Below, one piece after another: positions 37,246 to 43,546 of a stretch of DNA of 43,546 nt. This DNA comes from Sanguibacter keddieii (GTDB taxonomy: Bacteria; Actinomycetota; Actinomycetes; Actinomycetales; Actinomycetaceae): positions 1 to 43,546 of the forward strand of contig NZ_JVOJ01000007.1 of the NCBI RefSeq assembly GCF_001064145.1. Direction: 5' to 3'. The notes below the pieces were generated by a model. The model was not told the origin of the DNA. It saw nothing but the letters and a program-made list of their open reading frames with translations, and did not search any database. Position numbers and translations under genes: made by a program. Position 1 is the stretch's first letter; each line of letters starts with the position of its first letter.

Positions 37246-38487
37246 TCAGTCGTTCCAGCTGAACTTCTGGGGGCCGATCTCGCCGGTCGTGCCGGTCATC
37301 CAGCCGCCGCGTGCCAGCGCGAAGGACTGGCCGGTCTTCGTGTTCCAGCAGCTGATGCCATCCTGCGTGGAGTGGCAGGCATAATCACCCTTGGTCGCTG
37401 CGGCGCCGTACGCGAGGGCGTTGCCGCCACCGGGCACCGCGGCCTCGCAGGACTGGCCCGCCTTGTCCTTCGAGGCGCTCAGGACGCCGACCTGACTGCC
37501 GGAGCACGAGGCGTACCCGTCTTCGGCCCAGTCGGATTCCTTGATGCCGCAGCTGACGCCGTCAGCGGTGAAGGAGCACGTGATGTTGCCGGACGGGGAC
37601 GAGAAGGAGTCCACGGTGATCGCACCGGCGGGTGCCGGGTACTTGACGGGCTCCTCCGTGGTCGCGCTCGGCGAGGGCGTCGCATGGGCGGGTGCCGAGG
37701 AGGACGTCGAGGGGGTCGAGTCCGAGCCCGTGGCCGGGCCCTCGTATCCGCGCGTGAAGACGTAGATGACGAAGCCGAGGAGAATGACCGCGATCAGACC
37801 CAGGATGCCCAGGACGAGGCCCATCACCGGGAAGCCACGACGTTCCTTCACTTCATTCGGGGCGACTTGCTGCGAGGCAGTGGGCTGCACCTGGTAGGAG
37901 GCGCCGGCACCCGGGTAGGCCTGCGGCGTGGACTGGGGGCGCGCGGGGGTACCCGACGCGCTGGGGTAGGACGAGCCGGAGGACGCGCTCGGGTAGACGG
38001 CGGTCGCCTCGGGATCCTGCGTCCCCTTGCTGCCCATGATGGAATGACGCTGCACCTGGGCGACGACCTGCTCGCGAGCACCCACCTGCGGGACGGGAGC
38101 ATTCGTGCCGACGACAGCCGAGTAGGGGGTGGTGCGCTCGACCTGCGAGTAGGAGTTCACGCCACCCTGGCCGAGCACGTACATGCCTGACTCGGAGGTG
38201 CGGATCGACGAGCCGGCGACCGCGCCGGACACGTCTCCGTGCATGACGAGGTAGCCGTTGGAGTCGATGTAGCCGTCGTAGTCGTCGCGGGCCTCGAGGG
38301 CCGCGTTGACCTGCGGGTCGTTGAACTGATGCAACCAGTCGAGCAGCCCGCGATAGGCGTGCGGATGCGCGGCCACGACCGGGCGCAGCTCGGGGTAGCG
38401 GTACGCCAGCTGGCGCAGCGCTTCAGCGTCGGTCGACGGGTCCTGGGCAGCCGCCGCAGGGTCGTCGAAATGCAGCTCTTCAGCCAT
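37246..38487 (-). CDS. LRV-domain membrane protein
   Basis: A 413-residue protein. The N-terminus (DPSTDAEALRQLAYRYPELR, then AAHPHAYRGLLDWLHQFNDP) is a leucine-rich-repeat-variant module common in actinobacterial membrane proteins. A Ser/Pro/Gln-rich linker, one membrane segment (about 220-245, MGLVLGILGLIAVILLGFVI) and a Ser/Thr/Pro stalk follow. The external domain of about 120 residues has six cysteines in ITCSF, VSCGI, YASCSG, QSCEA, YACHS and ISCWN, likely disulfide-bonded. The first ATG with a ribosome site (GGAG, seven bases) is 38487. Function unknown; topology suggests a link between a cytoplasmic partner and the surface. Confidence 0.75.
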   Translation of the reverse strand: MAEELHFDDPAAAAQDPSTDAEALRQLAYRYPELRPVVAAHPHAYRGLLDWLHQFNDPQVNAALEARDDYDGYIDSNGYLVMHGDVSGAVAGSSIRTSESGMYVLGQGGVNSYSQVERTTPYSAVVGTNAPVPQVGAREQVVAQVQRHSIMGSKGTQDPEATAVYPSASSGSSYPSASGTPARPQSTPQAYPGAGASYQVQPTASQQVAPNEVKERRGFPVMGLVLGILGLIAVILLGFVIYVFTRGYEGPATGSDSTPSTSSSAPAHATPSPSATTEEPVKYPAPAGAITVDSFSSPSGNITCSFTADGVSCGIKESDWAEDGYASCSGSQVGVLSASKDKAGQSCEAAVPGGGNALAYGAAATKGDYACHSTQDGISCWNTKTGQSFALARGGWMTGTTGEIGPQKFSWND

Positions 38488-38603
38488 CGAAACTCCAGAC
38501 TTCACGGTCACGAGGTTGTTACACAATACCGCGATCAGGGGTCACAAGTGAAACCTTCCCCATATTTTTTCCCAACATGCGGCGCTGTCACTTGACAAAA
38601 GCT

Positions 38604-39416
38604 CTACGAGTCCCCGCGGAAGATAAACCTGTCAAAGTCCAGCGTTTCGATGTCCCGCGCGAGGGAGCGAACCTGGTCATCCCACCCCGGCCTCGTCGCC
38701 GCAAAGCCGTCGGGCGTCCCGAGGTCGCGGGCCTGCTGGAGGGCGAAGATCCTCGCCCCCATCTCGCGCGCCCGCGCCGCCACCTCGAAGCCGTCTCCGG
38801 GACCGTCCGGGTAGACGGTCAGGCGCACCTCCTGGTCCACCTCGGGGTGGGCCAGGACGATGCCCAACGACTCCCACGCCCGCTCGCCCGCGCCGCTGCG
38901 CCCGGCCACAGCCTCGTAATTGCCGAGGGTCGCCTTCACGTCAATACCCACCCAGTCGACGAGGCCCGCGCCGAGCAGGTCCGCCAGGCGCCGCGGGTAG
39001 GGGCCCGCGGTGTGCAGGCCGACGCCGAAGCCGAGCTCGCGCACGCGAGCCATCGCCGCCCCGAGCGCGATTTGGCGGGTCGCCTCGCCGCCGGAGAAGA
39101 CGACGCCGTCGAGAAGGCCGCGCCTGCGCGCCAACAGATCCTCGAGCGCGCTCCACGCGACCACACCTGGGATGCGCGGGTCGATAATCGCGCTGTTGTG
39201 GCAGTACGGGCATGCCCACGGGCACCCCTGCAGGAACAGGGATGCCGCGAACTTCCCCGGCCAGTCCACGGTCGACATCGGCACGAGGCCCGCGATCTGC
39301 AGGTCGTCCGGCGTCCACTCGCGCGCATCCCGCCCCCGGGCGAGGCCGGGGACGCCCAGGCTCAGCGTGCCCTCCCGGGTCGCCCCGGCCTCGCCGTCAT
39401 AGGGACGGGCGCTCAC
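38604..39416 (-). CDS. nrdG: Anaerobic ribonucleotide reductase-activating protein
   Basis: A radical-SAM enzyme that installs the glycyl radical on NrdD. The 270-residue protein has the cluster motif Cys65-x3-Cys69-x2-Cys72 (CPWACPYC), the SAM-binding GVVFSGGEAT and later strands GVGLHTAGPYP and WVGIDVKA. The start is GTG 39416, two bases after the NrdD stop codon region (TGA-C-GTG), with GGGGAG upstream inside nrdD, so the pair is coupled. The N-terminal 35 residues before DDLQIAGLVPMSTVDWPGK are an extension not typical of short NrdG proteins. Confidence 0.93.
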   Translation of the reverse strand: MSARPYDGEAGATREGTLSLGVPGLARGRDAREWTPDDLQIAGLVPMSTVDWPGKFAASLFLQGCPWACPYCHNSAIIDPRIPGVVAWSALEDLLARRRGLLDGVVFSGGEATRQIALGAAMARVRELGFGVGLHTAGPYPRRLADLLGAGLVDWVGIDVKATLGNYEAVAGRSGAGERAWESLGIVLAHPEVDQEVRLTVYPDGPGDGFEVAARAREMGARIFALQQARDLGTPDGFAATRPGWDDQVRSLARDIETLDFDRFIFRGDS

Positions 39417-39417
39417 G

Positions 39418-41280
39418 TCAGCGGCTCCCCGCGGGAGGGAACGCGCTGACGAGCTCACCGTGCGCACCCGCCGCGCTCTCGGAGAACATCTGACGCTCGT
39501 GGTACTCGCCCTTCTTGCCGATGTTGAAGGACTGGACCGGACGGAAGTAGCCCATGACGCGCGTCCACACCTCGCAGGCCTGCGGCTCCGCGTGGGGGTG
39601 GGCGGCCGCGCACTTGTCGCAGGTGAAGTGCTCGCCGGCCAGGTAGCCGTGGACCGGGCAGATCGAGAAGGTCGGCGTGATCGTGATGTAGGGGACCTTG
39701 AAGGCCGTCAGCGAGCGGCGCACCATCTCCTTGCAGGCCTCGCCCGAGGAGACGCGCTCACCCATGTACAGGTGCAGGACCGTGCCGCCCGTGTACTTGC
39801 CCTGCAGGACCTCCTGGTCCTCGAGCGCCTGGAACGGGTCATCCGTGTAGCCCACGGGGAGCTGCGAGGAGTTCGTGTAGTAGGGCTCGTCGGGCGTGCC
39901 CGCCTGGATGATGTCGGGGAAGCGCTTGCGGTCCTCCTTCGCGAAGCGGTAGGTCGTGCCCTCCGCGGGGGTGGCTTCCAGGTTGTACATGTGGCCGGTG
40001 GCCTCCTGAAGCTGAACCATGCGCTCGCGCACTCGATCCAGGACGCGCACGCACATGTCGAAGCCGCGCGGATCCGTCAGGTCGTAGGCGTCGTCGCTGA
40101 AGTTGCGCACCATCTCGTTCATGCCGTTGACGCCGATCGTCGAGAAGTGGTTATCGAGCGTGCCCAGGTAGCGCTGCGAGTAGGGGAACAGACCGTGGTC
40201 CATGTGGTACTGAATGGTCTCGCGCTTGATCTCGAGGGACTTCGAGGCCAGGTCGATGAGCTCGTCCATGCGCGCGACGAGGCCCTCCTCGTCCCCCTTG
40301 TAGAGGTAGCCGAGGCGCGCCATGTTGAGGGTGACCACGCCGATCGAGCCGGTCAGCTCCGCCGAGCCGAAGAGGCCGTTGCCGCGCTTGAGGAGCTCGC
40401 GCAGGTCCAGCTGGAGGCGGCAGCACATCGAGCGGATCATGTGCGGGTCCAGGTCGGAGTTGATGAAGTTCTGGAAGTAGGGCAGGCCGTACTTCGCGGT
40501 CATGTCGAAGAGGGCGTCGACATTCTCGCCCTCCCAGTCGAAGTCGGGCGTGATGTTGTAGGTCGGGATCGGGAACGTGAAGACTCGCCCGTCCGCGTCG
40601 CCGCCCGTCATGACCTCGATGAACGCGCGGTTGATGAGGTTCATTTCCCGCTGCAGGTCGCCGTAGGTGAAGTCGACGACCTCGTCGCCGATGAGGGGAT
40701 GCTCGTCCGCGAGGTCGTCCGGGCACGTCCAGTCGAAGGTCAGGTTCGTGAACGGGCACTGGCTGCCCCAGCGCGAGGGCACGTTCAGGTTGTAGATAAG
40801 CTCCTGCATGCACTGCACGATCTCCTCGTACTCCATATTGTCCAGGCGCACGAAGGGTGCCATGTAGGTGTCGAAGGAGGAGAAGGCCTGGGCGCCCGCC
40901 CACTCGTTTTGGAGGGTGCCGAGGAAGTTGACAATCTGGCCGCACGCCGACGAGAAGTGGCGCGGCGGGGCCGAGGCGATCGCGCCGCCCACGCCATTGA
41001 AGCCCTCCTGGATGAGGCGTTTGAGGGACCAGCCGGCGCAGTACCCGGCGAACATGTCGAGGTCGTGGATGTGGTAGTCGCCCTCGCGGTGCGGCGCGCC
41101 GATCTCAGGGGTGTAGACGTGTTCGAGCCAGTAGTTGGCGACGATCTTGCCCGCCGAGTTCAGGATGAGGCCGCCGAGCGAATACCCCTGGTTCGCGTTG
41201 GCGTTCACCCGCCAATCTGAGCGGTCGAGGTACTCCTCGACGGTTGCGATGGCATCGACGTCGTATCGGGGTGCGGTCAT
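39418..41280 (-). CDS. nrdD: Anaerobic ribonucleoside-triphosphate reductase
   Basis: A class III enzyme making dNTPs from NTPs without oxygen. The 620-residue protein starts MTAPRYDVDAIATVEEYLDR and contains ANQGYSLGGLILNSAGKIV, REGDYHIHDLDMFAGYCAGW, QIVNFLGTLQNEWAGAQAFS and TGSIGVVTLNMARLGYLYKG. Near the end a zinc-type cysteine set (Cys541, 554, 557, 569) precedes RVMGYFRP, whose Gly577 is the likely radical site. AGGAA precedes ATG 41280. The frame stays open for 104 codons upstream, but that part is non-homologous leader. Two NrdR-like boxes lie about 280-320 bp upstream. Confidence 0.95.
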   Translation of the reverse strand: MTAPRYDVDAIATVEEYLDRSDWRVNANANQGYSLGGLILNSAGKIVANYWLEHVYTPEIGAPHREGDYHIHDLDMFAGYCAGWSLKRLIQEGFNGVGGAIASAPPRHFSSACGQIVNFLGTLQNEWAGAQAFSSFDTYMAPFVRLDNMEYEEIVQCMQELIYNLNVPSRWGSQCPFTNLTFDWTCPDDLADEHPLIGDEVVDFTYGDLQREMNLINRAFIEVMTGGDADGRVFTFPIPTYNITPDFDWEGENVDALFDMTAKYGLPYFQNFINSDLDPHMIRSMCCRLQLDLRELLKRGNGLFGSAELTGSIGVVTLNMARLGYLYKGDEEGLVARMDELIDLASKSLEIKRETIQYHMDHGLFPYSQRYLGTLDNHFSTIGVNGMNEMVRNFSDDAYDLTDPRGFDMCVRVLDRVRERMVQLQEATGHMYNLEATPAEGTTYRFAKEDRKRFPDIIQAGTPDEPYYTNSSQLPVGYTDDPFQALEDQEVLQGKYTGGTVLHLYMGERVSSGEACKEMVRRSLTAFKVPYITITPTFSICPVHGYLAGEHFTCDKCAAAHPHAEPQACEVWTRVMGYFRPVQSFNIGKKGEYHERQMFSESAAGAHGELVSAFPPAGSR

Positions 41281-41554
41281 TGTTGTGTTCCTGTCTTGAT
41301 TCCGTTGCGTGCTGCGGGCTGCTAATGCTGGGTGGTGGGAGGTGCGGTGTCGTGGACTGTGTGTGATTGTGTGGCGGCGGATGCATCTGGCCCTGCGCTT
41401 CGATGGGCGGCGGGCCGGCACTGCTGTTCGGACGCGTGATCGACACGTCGCGGATTCTCCGCCCTGATGGGGCGCGGTCGTGGCACTGTGGGTGGAGGTG
41501 GTTTCCTCCGCCCGGTGCCCCCCTCCCCTAAATCTAGAAATACGTGACCACGAA
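41281..41554 (-). other. Long 5' leader of nrdD
   Basis: No gene is recognised between the NrdR-like boxes and nrdD. If transcription begins near the boxes, the message has a leader of about 250 bases. A GGCGGAGG/CCTCC-type pairing is possible near 41495-41516. No known riboswitch pattern is seen. Confidence 0.4.
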
Positions 41555-41602
41555 TCACTAGATCTAGTGTTTGAGCCGAACGAGAACCACAATATCTAGT
41601 GT
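41555..41602 (-). promoter_or_regulatory. Paired NrdR-like boxes upstream of nrdDG
   Basis: TCACTAGATCTAGTGT (41555-41570, nearly perfect palindrome) and CCACAATATCTAGTGT (41587-41602) resemble the NrdR consensus ACACTATATATAGTGT. Their centres are 32 bp apart, about three helical turns, the usual spacing for NrdR, the ATP/dATP-sensing repressor of ribonucleotide reductase genes. nrdR itself is not in the window. Confidence 0.75.
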
Positions 41603-41722
41603 CAAACGTGCGTCAGAAATACGACGCGCGCGATGCATAGTTCCCCTCATCACGTGCGCGCTTTTTCAGGATCCATCGGGGACCTACGTCCCGCGAGGCT
41701 ACGCCCCCGCGCCCCGCGCCCC

Positions 41723-41806
41723 GCGCTCCCCGCGCTCCCCGCGCTCCCCACACCCCCCGCACACCAGCCTCGCACCAGCCTCGCCCCGGCCTCGCCCCGG
41801 CCTCGC
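41723..41806 (+). repeat. Short tandem repeats left of inverted-repeat copy B
   Basis: Three units of GCGCTCCCC with a 9-bp period (from 41723) and four units of ACCAGCCTCGC / CCCGGCCTCGC with an 11-bp period (41763-41806). GC-rich and non-coding. Confidence 0.8.
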
Positions 41807-41816
41807 CCCAAAAATT

Positions 41817-41921
41817 TCGCACGTAATTCGTTTTCTTGACGATTCAACAACCGCCACAAACATTGCAATACCAACGACTCGATTTCAATGTTTGAAAGAT
41901 GTGTGAGGGAATTACGTGCGA
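41817..41921. repeat. 105-bp inverted-repeat element, copy B (ACGT type)
   Basis: TCGCACGTAATTC (41817-41829) and GAATTACGTGCGA (41909-41921) are perfect inverted ends and the length is exactly 105 bp. The interior is the most diverged of the ACGT type, but keeps GATTCAACAA, ATTGCAATACCAACGA and TTTCAATGTTTGAAA. Partial complementarity continues outwards (CCAAAAATT / AGATTGTTGG). Short tandem repeats flank it on both sides. Confidence 0.85.
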
Positions 41922-41953
41922 GATTGTTGGGAAACCACGAAACGCGACAGCCC

Positions 41954-42007
41954 CACCATCGCAACAACCCCCACCATCGCAACAACCCCCACCATCGCGA
42001 CAGCCCC
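41954..42007 (+). repeat. 18-bp tandem repeat, three units
   Basis: Units of CACCATCGCAACAACCCC begin at 41954, 41972 and 41990, the last slightly changed. They lie between inverted-repeat copy B and the DoxX-family gene. Confidence 0.8.
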
Positions 42008-42073
42008 CACCACGAAACGCGGAGGCCGCGACCGGAGAACCCGGCCACGGCCTCGTCGAAATAATCGAACGAA

Positions 42074-42598
42074 TCAGATGAGGAAGGGCAGTTTCTTGAC
42101 GAGCCCCAGGCCCTTCCACCAGGCGCCCAGGCCGAGCGTGTCGCCCGCGCTGGTCAGCGGAATCAGGATGAGAACGAGCGCGTAGACCAGGTGCTCATTG
42201 ACGACCGGATTGAGGGACCCCCACACCCACGGGGCGACCGCCGCGTACATGAAGCCCAGCATGACGACGCCCGCGAGCGCCGCGAGGCGCGTGCCAATAC
42301 CCAGCAGAAAGGCCAGGCCGATACCCAGCAGGCCGAGCATGAACAGCCAATCCATGGCGGGCACGGCCAGCGACTCGAAGAAGGAGGCCAGGGGCTTGCC
42401 GGTCGTGGCGCCCGTCAGGTAGCTCTGCGCGGGCGTGCCGCCGTTGATCCACGCGCGCGACGGGCCCGTCGAATAGTGCAGGCCGAACGTCTTGTCCAGG
42501 AACGACCACAGGAAAATGAAGCCGACCGCGATGCGCAGCAGGGCCAGGACGAAACGCGCGGGCTTGGAGGTGACGACGGCTGACGCGGGACGAGGCAT
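42074..42598 (-). CDS. DoxX/DoxD-family membrane protein
   Basis: A 174-residue protein with four predicted membrane helices. It opens FVLALLRIAVGFIFLWSFLD, has an external loop STGPSRAWINGGTPAQSYLT, and continues WLFMLGLLGIGLAFLLGIGT. It fits the DoxX superfamily, whose DoxD members are part of a thiosulfate:quinone oxidoreductase, while others act in redox balance. The sequence does not settle which role applies. ATG 42598 has AAAGGA upstream; the longer open frame upstream is not homologous. It stands alone. Confidence 0.75.
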   Translation of the reverse strand: MPRPASAVVTSKPARFVLALLRIAVGFIFLWSFLDKTFGLHYSTGPSRAWINGGTPAQSYLTGATTGKPLASFFESLAVPAMDWLFMLGLLGIGLAFLLGIGTRLAALAGVVMLGFMYAAVAPWVWGSLNPVVNEHLVYALVLILIPLTSAGDTLGLGAWWKGLGLVKKLPFLI

Positions 42599-42807
42599 GT
42601 CGGTCCTTTCGGGACGGATCTGCGGTTGGGAATGGGCGGCGGCTGCCTGTGGATGGTTGCCCGCAGGTGGTTGCTTGCCGATTCGACGGCATGACGCCCG
42701 CGCTTCATTATCCACTGCGCGCACCCCACAATGCCAGGGGCGTATCACCGAGCACAGCCCGCGGCACGAACAGCGCAGGCCACAGCGAACACGACAAGGC
42801 CGACCGC
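42599..42807. other. Spacer upstream of the DoxX-family gene
   Basis: This holds the presumed promoter of the DoxX-family gene. No distinct motif or gene is seen. Confidence 0.4.
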
Positions 42808-43010
42808 GAAACCCGTGGGACCACCGCTCAGGCACGCATGGGCAACCTTGAAACCAGCGACACCTTTGCTGACTCGTTCACGCGCCCAGATGAAACCGAC
42901 GACGCCTTTGCTCGGCCACAATGCCGCAAAATCAAGTATTTCGCGCGAGCAAAGGTGCCAACGGTTTCACCCCACCACGAAGACTGGGCCGCAATGGTGC
43001 CACCGGTTTC
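42808..43010 (+). repeat. 42-bp phased repeat array, locus 2 (3 forward units, 2 inverted)
   Basis: Forward units begin with GAAACC at 42808, 42850 and 42892 (42-bp steps). Inverted units GCAAAGGTGCCAACGGTTTC and GCAATGGTGCCACCGGTTTC begin at 42949 and 42991 (42-bp step). The gap from the last forward to the first inverted unit is 57 bp, exactly as in locus 1. Units differ considerably outside GAAACC-N6-ACC/GCC-N2-TGC or CGC, so equal spacing over diverged sequence suggests selection on geometry. Confidence 0.85.
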
Positions 43011-43023
43011 GGCCCGGCAACGC

Positions 43024-43139
43024 GTTGCACCGAATAGGCAAGCGATGCACCGGTTAACACACCATTGCACTAGCTACTAAGCAGTGCATTGCCAGCCCAA
43101 GTAGTGCAATGCCCCCGCAACTAGTGCATTCCTCCTGAG
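43024..43139 (+). repeat. Six 20-bp repeats with an NNTGCA core, locus 2
   Basis: NNTGCA cores start at 43024, 43044, 43064, 43083, 43103 and 43123. The steps (20, 20, 19, 20, 20) are identical to locus 1, as is the 33-bp distance from the last inverted 42-bp unit. The flank AGTAGTGCAATGCC recurs. Confidence 0.85.
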
Positions 43140-43175
43140 GAACAAGCACGATCGCGGAGATGAGCCCCCACCCCA

Positions 43176-43291
43176 CAATTCCGCATGCAATTCCCACTCA
43201 GCCCGACCCCACACCAACGTAGAATCCGCAGAATTCCAACGATCAGACTTCACACCATGAAGCGCATTCGAGGGAATTGCATGCGAAATTG
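43176..43291. repeat. Inverted-repeat element, copy E (ATGC type)
   Basis: CAATTCCGCATGCAATTC (43176-43193) and GAATTGCATGCGAAATTG (43274-43291) are inverted ends with one mismatch in 18. It starts 58 bp after the last NNTGCA core, the very position occupied by copy A in locus 1, although copy A has the other terminal type. The centre keeps AATTCCAACGATC. Confidence 0.85.
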
Positions 43292-43322
43292 CTAGGCCGG
43301 TGAGAACAGGTCCCCAGAAAAG

Positions 43323-43427
43323 TCGCACGTAATTCGATTGTGTGAACATTCAACAAAGCCCTAAAACGTTGCAATTCCAACGATCTAAATTCAGGATTTG
43401 AAACAGCCGCAGGGGAATTACGTGCGA
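43323..43427. repeat. 105-bp inverted-repeat element, copy C (ACGT type)
   Basis: TCGCACGTAATTC (43323-43335) and GAATTACGTGCGA (43415-43427) are perfect inverted ends, 105 bp. The interior is almost the same as copy A (AACATTCAACAAAGCCC, AAAACGTTGCAATTCCA). The downstream flank (CAGCAATGCGGCAAG, GACACCTGTG, to about 43482) also matches the flank of copy A at 2640-2681, so a longer segment was duplicated. Confidence 0.85.
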
Positions 43428-43546
43428 CATTGAGTGCGGGCTCAGCAATGCGGCAAGCGAGGGCTGGACGCGACACCTGTGGGCGGAGGGCGCCGGAGGG
43501 TCCGGAGGGCACGGGCGGGCTTCGAGATCGACCACTCCGAGCCGTA

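Noticed and set aside
41281-41592. N-terminal extension of NrdD to 41592
   Set aside because: The added 104 residues are low-complexity; the family N-terminus and a ribosome site agree on 41280.
43243-43512. Small proteins on the minus strand across copies A, B and C (sharing RSLELQRF and ALLNV)
   Set aside because: The peptide similarity follows directly from repeat DNA similarity, the frames are not kept in copies D and E, and no ribosome site is evident.

Overview
The window comes from a high-GC actinobacterium of the Actinomycetaceae, most like an oral Schaalia or Actinomyces. This rests on gene content and style: an actinobacterial lysC-asd pair with an internal lysC start, dnaX with a long Ala/Pro-rich tail, a giant sortase-anchored SdrD/DUF11 adhesin ending in LARTG, a class III nrdDG pair with NrdR-like boxes, an LRV-domain membrane protein and several leaderless-looking promoters. 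The species call is inference.

Layout. 1-1925 is a small island: the 3' end of an IS256-family transposase, an unrecognised 361-aa protein with an internal duplication, and a decayed IS30-family transposase. 1930-3031 is a repeat-rich gap. Then, on the minus strand, come lysC and asd, an OmpR-type response regulator with its histidine kinase, and dnaX-recR. 11977-19416 is one 2,479-aa adhesin gene with an AT-rich, palindrome-containing upstream region. Two tRNA-Ser genes follow, then an AGE-family sugar epimerase gene divergent from pgm. 24019-25549 is a lower-GC, decaying restriction-modification remnant: a cytosine methyltransferase gene with a one-base frameshift and a truncated GIY-YIG nuclease gene, abutting a truncated companion of an EspC/WXG-like secreted protein gene. 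26103-30167 is a translationally coupled operon of two polytopic membrane proteins and a copper nitrite reductase with an extra N-terminal cupredoxin domain. Next are an MFS transporter, a pair of paralogous membrane-anchored proteins, an App1-type phosphatase, a LytR_C protein, an acyl-CoA dehydrogenase, an LRV-domain protein, nrdG-nrdD and a DoxX-family protein.

The most unusual structure is non-coding. Gaps near both ends of the window (2148-2630 and 42808-43291) hold the same composite element with identical internal spacing: forward repeats every 42 bp (four helical turns), an inverted copy of the same unit 57 bp further on, six NNTGCA repeats with steps 20-20-19-20-20, and 58 bp later a 105-bp inverted-repeat element. 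Five copies of this last element lie in the window, all in gaps. Its termini come in two versions, ACGTAATT/AATTACGT and ATGCAATT/AATTGCAT, with both arms changed together, as expected if the arms must match. I do not recognise this family. A protein-binding array, a non-autonomous mobile element or a structured RNA are all possible.

The genes suggest a facultative anaerobe: nitrite reduction through NirK, anaerobic dNTP synthesis through NrdDG, and surface attachment through the adhesin.
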